Positions 1 to 12,333 of a stretch of 64,000 bases of DNA are shown here, piece after piece. How positions within the stretch are numbered: the first letter of the stretch is position 1; every line of letters starts with the position of its first letter. The DNA is from Porphyra umbilicalis (Eukaryota > Rhodophyta > Bangiophyceae > Bangiales > Bangiaceae). Under the pieces are notes generated by a model. The model had not been told where the DNA came from, ran no database searches, and saw only the letters and a list, made by a program, of their open reading frames with translations. The DNA lies in assembly GCA_002049455.2 (NCBI GenBank), contig KV918788.1:62001-126000 (forward strand). Direction: 5' to 3'. Both the position numbers and the translations under genes were made by a program.

Positions 1-436
1 CAGAAATTATCCTGCACCTCTTGGAAATGGACCACCTCCTGAAACCTACGAAAATGCCCGGTGAGGTGGGGCACTCACAGGTGGTTTTATCCATCATCCC
101 GCGTACAGCCGCGTGCCTCTGCTGGACCCCATGTGAAAACCTGTGCTGCTCATAGCGGCGGCCGTCTGGAGTATGACCGCTTGCTGTCTCTTCAGAGGAG
201 CAAAGCGCAGCACCTCGGTCCGCGCCAACGACCTACCCACCGGCAGCGCTCTATATTGGGACGCACGCAGGGCAGGAAACTGTTGTTCTTGCCAGTAGCG
301 TGCCGTGTACGGCGCCCGGCCGCGCTGGTACGTGCCCCTTCCCCTTTTCCTGCGCAGCCTCGCGCACCCCCAAGCGCATGCCCGCCAAGCCCAGGTGTCC
401 CACACACAGCCCCCTTCCGCCCACGGCCCTCACGCA
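1..436. other. Spacer downstream of zinc-finger gene
   Basis: GC-rich sequence lying 3' of the minus-strand zinc-finger gene. Overlapping open frames exist on both strands, as expected at this base composition, but none carries a recognisable domain. I see nothing else to annotate. Confidence 0.4.
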
Positions 437-1511
437 TCAATGTTTCCGCCGCTCCCCGGGCGGCCGGTACGTGTTGCCCTCGTCCGGCTCGCCCCTCTCC
501 ACATCCGCATCTGGCAGCGGGTGCAACTGTCCACCGGGCGCCACGCCGCCCTGCGGCGGGCCGCCCCCGTCCCTGCGGCCGACCGCACCCGCGGCGTCAT
601 TGCGCCTGCTGACATCGTACGCGTCGCCAGCAGCGGCGCCAAAGACGCCGACGACGCCCGCACCGCCGCCGTGACCGGCGGCGCCACCCCCAATGCCGAC
701 TCCGCCGGCGCCGCCACCAGCGCCAACGCTACCGAGGCCGCCGCCGCCACTGCTGCGGCCGACGCCGACGCCGACACCGGCGGCGGCGCCAAAGCCGCCC
801 ACCTCGAGGCCGGAGCCCCACACGCCAAGGCCTTGGCCACCCGCCGTGGCGGCGGTGGCGGCGGCAGAGGCAGCTCGACGGGCCCCACGTTGGTGGGTGA
901 GCATGTGCTTCTTCCAATCGCATTTTTGGCCGAAGCGCTGCTCGCAGGTCGGGAAGGGGCACGAGAAGGGGCGCTGCTTGAGGTGGACGAGGCGTGTGTG
1001 CTTATTTCTGCGTCATGGAATCCGTTGAGGGCCGCGTTGATGCCGTGTAGCAGCACAGCAGTACACAGAAAGCGTCAGCCAGTCACCAGCAGGGGCAGCG
1101 AGGCATGTCAGAAGGGGCAGCGAGGCATGTCACGAGTTGGTGCCCGCGGCGATGTGAGTGGCTTTGTCAACCGGGTAGTGGCACGCGGCGGCACGGCCAT
1201 CCTACACACCCCCGACGGCGCCCTCTGTTATCGAGGCGGCCCACCCTCGGCGGAGCGTCAACGTACAGATCGCTGCGACGGCCAAAGCGCGCTGCACACC
1301 GCCCACACCAGTGTGGCTTCTCCTTCAGGTGTACCGCCGATATGTGCTTCTCCTGGTGCGCCCGCTGCCGAAACGTAGCGTCGCACACGGAGCACGAGTA
1401 GGGGCGGGCCGGCTTTTCGACGGCACCGCCGCGCGCGCGGACCGACCCAAAACTCGTCGATGTGCTTCCCTGCGCGCGGCGGTCGTCGGTCACGGGCGCA
1501 GCGACGCACAC
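437..1511 (-). CDS. Three-finger C2H2 zinc finger protein, two exons seen, 5' end missing
   Basis: Probable nuclear DNA- or RNA-binding protein. Exon A (1511-1267) encodes finger 1 (CSVC...HISAVH) and the first half of finger 2 (CGRC, then F and L at the usual places). It stops at a GT donor (GTACGT) in the middle of finger 2. A 259-nt intron (1266-1008) ending CGCAG joins in frame to exon B (1007-437), which supplies N-K-H-T-R-L-V-H and finger 3 (CPFPTC...HMLTH). All three fingers then fit CX2-4CX12HX3-4H, strong evidence that the splice is real. Linkers are LKEKPH and LKQRPF rather than TGEKP. A Gly/Ala-rich tail of about 150 residues ends at TGA. Exon A has no ATG before a TGA just upstream (1515-1517), so a first exon must lie above 1511. 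The DNA target is unknown. Confidence 0.8.
1008..1266 (-). other. Intron inside zinc finger 2
   Basis: Donor CT|GTACGT at 1266 and acceptor GCAG|AAATAAG at 1008. Removing 259 nt restores the second finger exactly (CX2CX12HX4H), which unspliced translation does not give. Confidence 0.8.
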
Positions 1512-1937
1512 GGATCAATGGGCGCAGCAGGCCGGTGGGCCGAGCATGGCCGAAGCGCCACGGCCACAACAGATGCGTTGACAGTCAGTGTTGGCTGCCA
1601 CCCGGGTCGGCACTGGGGTCGCAGAGGCCGCAAGAGCGACGAGCGACGCTCCGTCCGAGCGCCAGGGTCGCCCATGGCACGGGCGCGTCGCTGCGCACAC
1701 ACACGGTCGCGGTCGCCCACCATCGCGGGATGCGATCGCGGCCCACCGGGAGAGGACCCACGGTGCGGCGTGCTGCGAACTCGCGCACACCCCACCCGCC
1801 GGTTAGGTATGCCCCCCAGGTCAGCCGCTTTCCGTGGGCCGCGCCGCGCCCCGACCCGACCCGTGCCTACAATCGACTCGCCACGCGCCCCCACCGCCGG
1901 CACAGGCCACTCACCCCGTCGCCACCCCGCCCACGAT

Positions 1938-3652
1938 CTATCCGCGCCCGTGGCGCGCCCAACGTACCGAATGGAGCTGCGGGAAGCGCGTCGCGTCGGG
2001 TAACCCGCCCCCACCCATGGGGGGCCACCCACCACCCGCCTCCGGGCCGACCAGCGAGTAGCCGCCGTAGGCGCCGACGCCGCCCGCCCCGCCACCCGCA
2101 CTGACAGACAGGGAGCGGCTCGGTGAGGCGGGCCGCCGCGGCGAAGTCGGTGGCGGCGTCAGGAGGGAAGAGTGCGGGCGTTCGGCCGACAAGGTGCGGC
2201 GCGCGTCGAGGCCCCCAAAACCCCGTGCGTCGCCCCCGTGGCCGCCGACGCCACCGCCCCCACCGACGCTGCCGCCGCCGCCGCCGCCACCGCCGCCGCC
2301 GAGGCCCAAGGACCACAGCGGTGGCAGCATGGCCGGCGGCGGCGACGGCTGCTGTTGCTGCGAGGACGAGGCCGGCGCAGATGCCGGGCTGGTGCCCAAG
2401 GGCGGCCACCTTCGCGGCGGATGCCGCTGCGCGCCCTCCCCCTGCGAAAGCCCATACCCAAACCTCGACACGCCGCCGAGCGGCGCGGCGGTCGTCGCCC
2501 CCACCGCCGGTATCCGCCAGTGCGGTGGGGCGTCGGCGGCGAGGCCGCCGCCCCCCGACGCGGCCGACAGCCCCGGGAAGGAGGCCGCACGGCGATTGCC
2601 GCCAACTCCGGTCGCGGCACGCCCCCACAAGCCCGCCGGCGGCGGCAAAATCCCTTCGTCGCCCCCGCCACGCACGATCGAGGGGCGGGAGGGAAAGGGG
2701 CCGCCCCCGCCACCGCGCGGGCCGCCGAGGACGTCCCGACCCCAACTCGCCGCCCCGGGGGCGCCGGCCTCTGGGGGCTCCCCCGGCGGCCGCCCCGGTG
2801 GCGACGCGGTGAACAGGCGGGGCGCGACGACGCGCAGCGGCGTCGGCGCCGACGCGGGCGGTGGGAGGGGCGGCGGCGTCGGGGCGCCGCCCGGCGGCGC
2901 CGACCCGACCGCACCCCACGCAAAGGGGGGCGGCGACGCGCGGGGCGGGGCGCCCCACAGGGGCGGAATCCACGGGGCCGCCGGCGCGCCGCCCCCACCC
3001 CGCGACCCGACCCCGGCACGCGACGGCGGGGGTGCGATCGGGCCGCCGAGCGGCGGCGGGTGGGGGGCCCCACCGCCGCCCGTGGCGCCGGGCGGCCACC
3101 GCAGCGGCCCCGGCGGGGCGGCCGCCGCCGCGGGCGGCGGCGACGGCAGCGGCCCCAGGCGCAGTTCGGAAGCCGCCGTGGGTGCCCCCGTCGCCGCCGC
3201 CGCCGCCGCTGCCGCGCCGTGGCGGGGCGGCTCAGCCGCCAGCGGCCGCAGGAGACCCCACGCCGCCTCGCCGCGACCGCCCATCGACGGTCGTTGCTGC
3301 GCCGACAGCGGCGGCGGCGCGCCGGCGCCCCCACTGCCGAGCAGCGGCGGCTCTGCGGCGCCGACGGCGCCCGGCGCGGCCGCCACGGCCGCCGCGCCGC
3401 CGCCGGCGGCCGCGCCGGCCGCCCCACCGCCGGCCATCCCGCCCGGCGCGCGCGCGGCAGGTCGCGCGTCGAGATCGGCCGCCGCCGCCGCGGTCGCCGC
3501 GGCCGCCGCACCCCGACGCGCGCCGCCGCCCGCGTCGGCGCCACACAACAGAAAGGGTATCGCGTGCTTTCCACCGCCCCGGTCGACGCTGCCGCCGTCG
3601 GCGCCGCGCCCGCGTTTGGGGTGCCACCCGTCGGGCGGCACGCCGCCGCCGT

Positions 3653-3687
<35 letters not shown>

Positions 3688-3821
3688 TTGCTGCTGCCGC
3701 CGCCACCGTGCGGGTTTCCCCCTTCACGCCCCCGCCCGCTGTTGCTGCCGCCACGGCTGTCGCTTCCACTGCGGCTCGCAGGGCGACCGCGACTGTCGCC
3801 CTCCCCCCCGTCACCATCCAT
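1938..3821 (-). CDS. Low-complexity Gly/Ala/Pro/Ser-rich protein, 627 aa
   Basis: No family recognised. The ATG at 3821 starts MDGDGGEGDSRGRP. The frame stays open to a TAG at 1938; eight codons later in the same frame there is a TGA (1912-1914). Composition moves from an acidic/Ser-Arg-Gly N-terminus through poly-Gly, poly-Ala and Pro-rich blocks to a segment with a QQQQ tract followed by another poly-Gly block. Ser, Gln, Tyr and Trp embedded in the low complexity (for example SRFGYGLSQGEG) make this frame more protein-like than the overlapping ones. No transmembrane segment or catalytic motif is visible. It could be a disordered regulatory protein, or the last exon of a larger gene. The frame is open upstream to 4250, but that part reads like untranslated sequence. 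Confidence 0.45.
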
Positions 3822-5600
3822 GGTGGGACGGCCGCTGCCCGCTCTGTCCGTTGGTGGTGGCCGGCCCCCCGGCGACGCTGCATGAAGCGGGGGGACACCG
3901 AGGGTGGGGGTCGTCGCGCCGCGACCTGGTGGGGACAGAGGGGAACGGGGCGGCGGCGGAGCACACACACCCGGGTTAAAAGCTGGGGGTGGGGCGGGTC
4001 GGGTCGGGCGGCAAGCGGCGGACGACGGTGTGCCTTCCTTTTTGCGCGCGGCGCGGGTGGCCCCTCCGTCCCGCGGGGTGTGCCACCCCCCTGATCGGCG
4101 CACGCGCGTGCGGCGCCCACCCCCACCCCACCCAGGTGGCCGCCGCCGTACCCGTGTGCACGGGCAACGCGTGGTGGCACGTCGCGACCGGCCCCCCGCC
4201 GCGGGCGCCGGCGGCCGGCGGCCGCCTCCCCCCGTCCCCGGCCCGCTCAACGATCCCCACCCGACCGACGCGCTGCCCGTCGTCGTCCTCCCCCCCGCGC
4301 CCGTCGGTGCCGACGCGGGCCGCCCCCGCGGCGCCGTCGCCGACCAAACGTGCGGGCGCGCGCGTCAATAGCAGTGACCGCGCGCCGCCGTCGCGGTCCG
4401 CCGCGGGCGGGAGGGAGGTCCCCCCGACCGAGCGCCGCGTCGGGCGACCCGCGGGTCCGCAACCACCGCGCCCGCGCGCCGCGTGCGGCCGAGCGGCAGA
4501 CGCGCACGCGGCGGCAGCGGCGGCCGCACAGCGGCGGCCACGACGGCCGTCGCGCGGGCGCCAACCCCGCCCCTTGACCGCGACCCGGTGGTGGCGGCGA
4601 CGGGCGACGGCGGCGATAGCTTCCCTCACCGCACTAGTGCACACACACAACCCAATCTGTCGTCCCAGCAACGACAACGACGTGACGCACCACCCCCCCC
4701 CCCCCCCCCCCCCCCCCTCCCCCCCCGACCGACACGCAGTCCCGCCCCACCCACGCCCGCACCGCGTCGGATGGCACGCGCACGCACCGAGTGGCGGCCG
4801 CACCGTGGTCGTCGGCAATGTCACTCACGTTGCCACCGGTCGGGTATCGCACATGGTTCCCGTCGTCCGCTCCAACAATGGCCTGCCGTGGGCGCGTGCA
4901 CGGTCGTGGCGCACAGCGGATGGCGGGGGGGAGGCGAAGGGGAATGGATGGGCGCCAACAAAGGGTGGAGAAGGGCGGCAGTGGGGGGAACGAAGGGATG
5001 AACAGCCGTTGACGCGCGAACAGAGACGCGCGCCTGAGAACCGTGGGTGTGGGACGGCCACGTGCCGTGGCGGTCGGCAGGTATCTGTCCCTCCTCCCCT
5101 CACCGCCGACCCCTCACTCTGTCCCCCCACCGCAACAGGTGGACAGGGGCAAAACGCAGAAAACTGCCGTCTCGCTGTTGGGCAGACGTGGCCCCCAGGG
5201 GCCGCCCCGCGACACCCTGTGCGCAGCCACCCCGCCGCCGCCGCTCCCAATTGGCGCTGGAGCACGGCGCAGCGACTTCCTCCTGCTTCCCTGCCCCCCG
5301 CTCGTGCTCCCTCCCCCCTCCCCACGGACCAAGCGCCCCACACTTGGTGCGACGGCTCGCAGACCCACACACGCTGGCGCGCCGGAGGGGGTAGAGGTCC
5401 CCGTCAGGAGCCGCACACTCTGCAAAGGCGGCTGCGCAGGGTGGCAAAGGTGGGCAAAGGTTGGGGTGCGAGGTGGGGCGCGCCGTCGCGAAATCGATGG
5501 TGGCAAGCGAGGCTATTTTTTGTTGAGCCTGACGGGCTAGCTACCCCCCCGGGAGACAGGAACCACCCGACGGTGGTGTAGGGCGCCAAAAGGGTGCACG
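3822..5600. other. GC-rich spacer with a 25-C run
   Basis: No supportable gene. An uninterrupted run of 25 C occupies 4693-4717, followed by a second shorter C run. Open frames on both strands are Arg/Pro/Ala-rich by-products of composition. It probably holds the 5' region of the gene at 1938-3821. Confidence 0.35.
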
Positions 5601-8600
5601 CACGATGCCGGTCGCGGCCGTCGCCGCCGCACAGCGGCCCTGGCAACGTGTGCCACGGCTGACAGGCGCAAGCAGAGGTCCACGGCAGCCTCACCAAGCG
5701 CCACCTGCGCCACGCACAGAGAGCGGTGTACACGAAGCGACGCAGACGGCACGCACCAGCGGCGCGGCAGCCCCGTGTCTGACGGTGGATGCCCGCCGCC
5801 GCGGCGCCTCGCGGCGGGCGGCGGTCTACGTCATGGAGGGGGCTCCCACAGTCCGAAAACGACGATGGTGGCGCAACGCCACCAAGCAGCCTGGGCTCAA
5901 GGCCAGCGGCAGCCCCAGAGAGGGCGGGAAGTCATGGACAACCCCGCCTGAAAAGACAACTGAAAGCTGGAAACACAGGTGTTACGCGAGAGGATACCAG
6001 AGGCAGGCACCAAGGACGCAGGGTGAGGCGAAAAAAATAAAAAAAGAAACGGCAATCCGATGGGTTTCCTCCACCACGCCCTCCCTGCCCCGGCGACCAA
6101 CACGTGATGCAGAACTGGCGCTGTGTTTGTTCCGACGTGCGGTCGGGCCAGCGGCGCTGCTCACAGCCACGACGCACGGGCCTGGACGATGCGGGGAGGC
6201 AGCCAGCCTCGCGCGGGTCGTTTCTGGCCCAGACGGGGCGACTCTCCCGCACTTGCACGCACCACATCACCCTAGGATAGGTGGGCACCACATCACCCTC
6301 GGATCTGTGAGCGCTGCCAGGGTCGAGAAAATGGTGTTCCCCAGACTCACGGTTGCTCCGTCCCCTGACGCCGACCGCCTCCCCTCCACTCCCAGCGTGC
6401 CGGCGGGCGTTTTGGAACGGACCGGTTCCTGTTCGGGCGTCGGCAGCAAGGTTTGTGCGGGTGCCCGTGAGAGAGGGCTGCAGTGGACAGGGAACGCCCG
6501 CCAGCTGGGCGAGGGACCTCGAGCGAACATCACTCAACGAGCCGACAGGAAAGGGCGGCGACCCACGACCGTGGTCGACGGCCTTGGACGCACCCAGTTG
6601 ACAGCAGCCCGGGGATCTGGTCCTCGCTCAGCAGAGACGTCGGACTCGCTGCCCATCGGAATGGCCGCTGAATGCTCTGTAGTGAGGCTGGGCGGCGGGC
6701 CCACACCAACGTGGACGCCTGTCGTGGTCAATTATCCCAGGCGGGGACCTTGCACTCGCGCTGCAGCACGCTCCCGGTCGGACGAAGATGCACCGGAGAC
6801 ACGCGACGGCTGTTCTCGAGGCTAGGTGCGCTGCTGTCCAGGGTGAAGCTGCCCATCCGGGCCTGTGAGCAGCACCCTCAGCTGAGCAAGCTGACAGAGG
6901 GTTATGGGCCCATTGCGGAAATCGTCGTTTTTAGCAACACCTGCGGCAGCGATCACTCGCCATGTCTGCCGCAGGGCAATACAGCTGACGGCTTTCAGGC
7001 CGTCGCACTGTTAGCCGCGAGCGACACCTGGATCCGTCCGGAGCCGGGCTCTTCCTCAATAGACTGTCTCGAGAGCCCGATAGGCTCGCGCGGCCGCGGT
7101 GGAAGCTCCAGCGGGCGGCATCGAGCGAGTGAGAGACCGCACCTGAGGGCGGTCCATCAGTGGGCGGCGCCAGTACGTCGGATCTCGTACACGTCTCGTC
7201 CGGAGTCAGGTGCAGGAGCGGCATCAGCGCGACCTTCCCAAATGGTCTGCCTGTCTCTTGTCAGACCCGTCTGATTCGCTTTTTCGATGCTAAATTAGGC
7301 ACTTCGGGTGTACAGTACAAGCGGCAAGCAGCAAGGATCAACCGTCAACCAGGACACTCCGATTCTGGCTCTCGACGACGGGGACCAATTGGACGACAAG
7401 CGGCACACCACTGGCGGCAAGAAGAAATAGTGTTCTTAAACACTATCGAATATGCAGCAGAATTGTCGTCAATCCACAAAAATCTGTTGAAAGCTCTCAG
7501 ACTCGCGGTATGAAAGCAACTCGATCCTGCGATGACCAGTGGCCTCTCGCGCATGAAAAGTTGCTAGTCGTGCTCATTCTGCGTCCGTTCGAGTACTCGT
7601 GACTATCACTTGTTTACACGCTCGAGGGCCACAAATCCACATTCGGCGGATCCGATGCACAGTGCAAGCAAAGGATCAGCAGACTGGCCCTCATGTGGCC
7701 TGGTCTGCATACCGAACGCCAAGCGTAGGGCGCTCAGACATGGGGGCGTATGCTTCAGCGTGGCGGTACCCGAACCAGTTGACTGCACGGCCGGGCACAG
7801 GTCGTCATGCCTACAGGGTCCCACCGCGTTGGAGCTACGGGACTGGCGGTCGCAAGTGCGGCGAGCTCCGAGGTTAGTCTCATGCTCGATTATCTCCACT
7901 GGGCACGAAGCGAGGCTCGAATAGAAATCTTGACGCTCTGACGGGAAATCTGGGACTGCTCTTGACAGTCGATCCGGCACCGGAGTGCGCGGTGACGTGA
8001 CAAGTGGTGCGCGGCAACTCGAGTTGAACGTGGCCGAGCACTCGGCCACGCTGGAACGAAGAGGCCTGGCACTGCGTGCCTTGTCCGGCCCCTCGTCCCC
8101 GACTATTCAGATAGCTATTCACATGTCCCGTCCCCGACCGTGTGAAATCTGCAGCCGAGCGCTAGAAACGCACATATGTCGGGGCTGCGAAGAGACAGTT
8201 GAAGAGGACTGACTTGAACGAAGCATTAAAATTGTGCCTCCCCACAGCCCACATATCTCTGCCGATCCGGAACTGGCTCTGACCAATTCCTAATGCAAGA
8301 CACGTATTGATCCGATCTGGCATCCACGGAAATGCACTTTCTCACGGCCGGCTACGAGCATCACCTGCCCCCCATCACCACCGCCCATGTTGATCAACGG
8401 CAACAGATGTCGTCCAGACTTCCCCGCAGCACCAATGACACGCATTTTGTTGCCTTGCCACGTCGAGTTACCGCCTGCAGAGCCATCAGCGGGCCATTTA
8501 TTCCACAAAAAGGCGTTCAAGACAACGGTGGGATGCAAGAAAAACGTCTATCTCTCAAGCCTTTTGTCGTAGCGGCCTGAAAGTGTGTCATCAAAATGCT

Positions 8601-11178
8601 GATGAAGTAGGCTGGCTCCAGGATGCGTTCATGCGGAGCGCCAACGCTCGTTCCTTGGCCGAGTTCTGTGCGCGCCAATATGAGTCGCGCTCATGCGCCT
8701 AAATGCGTGGAATCGACCTTTAGTATCAGGACAGCACGTGTGTTCCGACCGATCTGTCTTCGACCCGAAAACATAGGGCTACACTATACTGCCCAGAAAA
8801 GAGGGTGCCAAACGTTGGAGAATGACGGAAGCGCCAAGCCCTATTCGAAATATTCTAAGACCTTCTTGTGTTTTCCTCAGCAGTCGGGGGCATTGCTGCC
8901 TCCAATCGCCAGCTCTGGATGCGCACGTGCGCACCCCGCTGGCAAAGGAAACTAGCCCACAACGCATCAACGTCCCACTGTCATTTGTGGTTGATGGGGA
9001 ACCTCGTCAGGTATAATGATGGATCTCCCTCTGGTTTCGTGGCCGCTGAGCGTGCATATGTCCCGAGCGGACCGACTTTTGACGATCGGCAAGAGAGGCG
9101 GCCCGGATGGCGCTCTTCCAGGCATGCCGCACTCGATACCGTCACCGCCTCCCCATCCGCCTTCACGGCATGCCCAGCTGGTTCAAATCAAGTTCCTTCC
9201 GGAGTTCTGCTACAGGAAATGAGTTGCGGCAAGGCCACGCCACTGGACGCCAGAGTATTTTTTACATCTTTAAACGTAGAGTTTCGGGCCAGGCTCAATC
9301 CCTCTGCGACATCGCCATTTGGCAACCTGGTCCGCCGTGCTCCCGATGCCGCGAGCGAGCGGGGCTGGTCAACTGCTTGCGTCCACGGAGGCCCCGCCAT
9401 ACTCCACTACGCACAACAGCGCACAGAAGGCCAAGCAAGAGATTTGAAGGAACCGCCGTACTGCCCCCTGACGCGGTCACGCGTGGGCAGCCGCGGCGAG
9501 ATTTTCCGTACACGAGGCACGTCAGTTACTCCTGGGAGTGCTGCAAGTGGTATTAATATTGTCCTCCTGGGCGGTTTTGTGTGTGCCAGCGACCCAGCCT
9601 TCTGCATCATGGATGATACTGGTCGCCTCCGAGCCTGCCAGAACGTATGTGGTCGCGGGACGGTCTCGCATGTGCGAGGGCCGCGCTTTGGCATCTAGTT
9701 TCTGCCCGAGGACACTGGCTTTGTGCTCGACGTGGGGAGCCAAGGATCGAAACCGACTTCCACACGGCCCTCGTATTCAGAGCGCCACAACGCCAAAAAA
9801 AAAAAGGTCGCTAGTCGAGGGGCCTGCGAGTTGTATGCGTCAGCCCTGTCTACTGTCAACGGGTCAAGTAGACCGAGGGCGGAGTCTTTTGCTCGGCCCT
9901 GACATGGCCACGCAACAGTGTACGAGAGTACACCGCACCACGTGCTCTGCTGCAAGGCCGATGATGGACAGTCAAGCATGCCGTATGTACCAGGCGGCAC
10001 ACTCCCAGTTTGCTGAACAAGAAGTTCTTCCGTCTCTTTTTTTTTTCTTTCTGTTGTTGAAAGCAGTGGGGCCCTCTTGGCTTGCCCGCCCGTATTTCTG
10101 AATGCCTCTGTCCCGTTTGGTGAAGTGTTGCGTGCTTCCGCTAAGGGTTTTAGCTTCCCACACGAAGAGAGAAAAGCGTGTGGGGCTCACCGAAGCCCCA
10201 CACTCGGGCGAGGGCCATCGCTTTTTCTCCGTCGGATAGACTGGGGGGCATAGCTATGGCGGGCTCCTCTGCACATGCTGTGATATTTTCTCTCGTCCCT
10301 GTACGTAGAGCTGCAAAAAAGCTGGGCTTGTGGATGGAACTGCGCGTCCTGACAATGGGAGGAATACAGCAGGCAGGACCGCGCTCGATCGGTCCTCTCA
10401 CAGACCCCCCCACTGGAGGCAAAAAAGACGCTCAGTCTGTGGCCGCCAATCAGATCACCTGATTGTTCTGACAAGTGGCCCTTGGGATGAGCCGGATCAC
10501 GACGACCCGCGGCAGCAAATTGGTGGTGGAACATGAATCGTGCCCTTGTGTACCGGGTTCTGTGCCAGTCCACGAATTCGAATTGGACACGTGTTGCAGT
10601 CATCAGGTTCGTCGGATTGAATTCGGTGGGAGGAGGCTGCTCCTGCCCTCTGCGCACTCCGGCGCGTGCGCGAGGTTTGGCATCCCGTGGGCTGGCTGGC
10701 CTGCACGGGTGCGGCCAACGGCAGGAGCTGCGTCCGTCGTCTCCCAGAGGATAGCATGCCGCTGCGACCCGTCTATGCCCAGTCGACCCACAAGTGCCGA
10801 CACGATAACCTGCTTTCATGAACGCCAATGGTGTGCCAGGGGTCTGCCCTGTCCATCGCTCATGGTCGTGTCGCGGACGCAGTGGAATTGCAAGGCCGGC
10901 GTCTATGACGTCGAGCCCGTCCCCCTGTCTGCCGCCTCTTTTCACCTCTCGTTGTGTGCCGGTATATCCCGCCACGCCCATCGCTCATCCTGATGTGGGG
11001 CCGCGCCTCCCTCTGCATCCTTGTTTTCTGGACGGTCGCGGACCGCTACCGCTCTCTCGCTCCCCGCCCGACGACGTAGCAGTCGCGGTAGTTGCCCGTC
11101 ACGCCTGCGTGCCAGCGCGCTCTGGCCCCAACCCCTGGCTTCACTCGCAACACCGGTGACCCACCCGCGGCGGCGGCC
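5601..11178. other. Spacer without recognisable genes
   Basis: GC falls toward the right. A plus-strand frame of 406 codons (5605-6825) is open but has no protein-like domain. The interval 6.8-11.1 kb holds short overlapping frames only. Small items: a direct repeat of CACCACATCACCCT near 6258 and 6286; a short plus frame at 8123-8212 with a CX2CX8CX2C pattern; a T-rich tract near 10038-10053; a perfect hairpin at 10178-10203. Nothing else found. Confidence 0.35.
10178..10203. other. Perfect 10-bp stem-loop
   Basis: GTGTGGGGCT and AGCCCCACAC pair perfectly across a six-base loop (CACCGA). It lies in a spacer with no gene nearby, so its role is unknown. It could be the core of a small inverted-repeat element or a chance palindrome. 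Confidence 0.5.
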
Positions 11179-11819
11179 ATGGTGTTTCATCGACGGAGCC
11201 GCCGCGTGCCTGTAACCGGCACGCTGTCGGCCTGCGTCCTGCTCCTCGTGTCCTTGTGGGCGCCGGCGGCGCCAGCAGTCGCGGTGTCACCGCCGTTGCC
11301 GGCGGGCCTCTCATCAGAGGGGCCGTCCACGGCGGTGGTGACCCCCCCCCCGAGTCACCCGCGGCGTTCGCATCGGGGCGGCTGGCCAGCGCGCGAACGG
11401 TGGTGGTCACGCTGGCCAGCACGGTCGGCCGCAAGCTCTTGGCCATTAGCAACACGCGGCTGGACCAGCTGTTTGTGCCCAAGGGAAACCGACTGTCCGC
11501 ACTTTCCGTGTCCCGGGCCGGGGCGGCCGACGGCGTCAACGGGAAAACGCCCCAAGCGGGTGCGGTTGCCGCTGCCGCCGCCCCGCCGAGGGCGTATCCG
11601 ACGCCCGGAGCACCTGCGCCGACCGCCAACCCCGCGGTCTTGGAGGCGGAGGCGGCGCCCAAGCGGGACCGCGCGGCGGATTGGGCGGCGGTCGGCCTGG
11701 TGCTGCTGTTTGTGGCCATGGGCGTTGGGATTCTGGCGCCCGTCGTACGGGGACTACGGGAACGGAAAACTCTGCTGCCGATGCACAACGAGGACTACGT
11801 GCCAGCTGGGACGCGGTGA
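11179..11819 (+). CDS. Small type I membrane protein with a frame break at a C10 run
   Basis: Function unknown. The ATG at 11179 has a good Kozak context (GGCCATGG) and starts a signal peptide: basic MVFHRRSRR, a hydrophobic core (CVLLLVSLW) and a small-residue cleavage region (APAAPAVAVS). At the C run 11342-11351 (10 C) the frame is lost. With 11 C it would continue in the frame that stays open to TGA at 11819, giving about 213 residues. The rest has a Thr/Val-rich ectodomain, an Ala/Pro-rich stalk, one transmembrane helix (WAAVGLVLLFVAMGVG...) and a basic 23-residue tail ending EDYVPAGTR. A signal peptide in one frame and a membrane anchor in the next strongly suggest one gene with a homopolymer error. 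A real frameshift or a tiny intron is the alternative. It is convergent with the deacetylase gene. Confidence 0.6.
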
Positions 11820-12333
11820 TGGGATAGACGGCTCGGAGGGGTATTGGATGGGGTGACAAGGGCAAAGCAAGAAGATCTGTGGCGACCGTTGGTGCGCCTC
11901 GTAGCCGCATTGGCAGTGAACCTGCACTGGCGCAGCGTTGCAACAGATGCGTCGTCTCCGCTCTGGCGACGGTATGGCCTCGCCTAGCACCCGACACCCT
12001 GTTGACAGAGGCCATCGCTGTCTGATGACCAAGACCACAAGAATACCAGTGTCCCACTCGATTGGCCTGGCCTTCACTTGTCCTCGGTCCGCTGTCACTG
12101 GGACTATGCCTGGACACTCGACCGCTGCGCGTGGTCGCCCGTCCCCTGTGTTCGTCGCCCCTCTGTGCGGCAACGGACCCTGCTCGTTACTGGGCACGAA
12201 GGACTGCCATTTCGCCAAAGCGGCCGTACCCATATGAACACGCCGGCTCGCAAACACCGAATGACAGCAGCGGGGGCACCACAAAACACACACAAACAGC
12301 GCCAAGAATGAAGAAACAGACACGAAGCGGCGG
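11820..12333. other. Intergenic region between convergent genes
   Basis: Shared 3' flank of the membrane-protein gene (plus) and the deacetylase gene (minus). No domain-bearing frame on either strand. Confidence 0.4.

Noticed and set aside
5605-6825. Plus-strand open frame of 406 codons
   Set aside because: Arg/Pro/Gly-rich with no domain, and overlapped by other open frames. Chance opening at this GC content is likely.
9176-9200. tRNA T-loop-like GGTTCAAATC
   Set aside because: No acceptor stem or anticodon arm can be folded around it.
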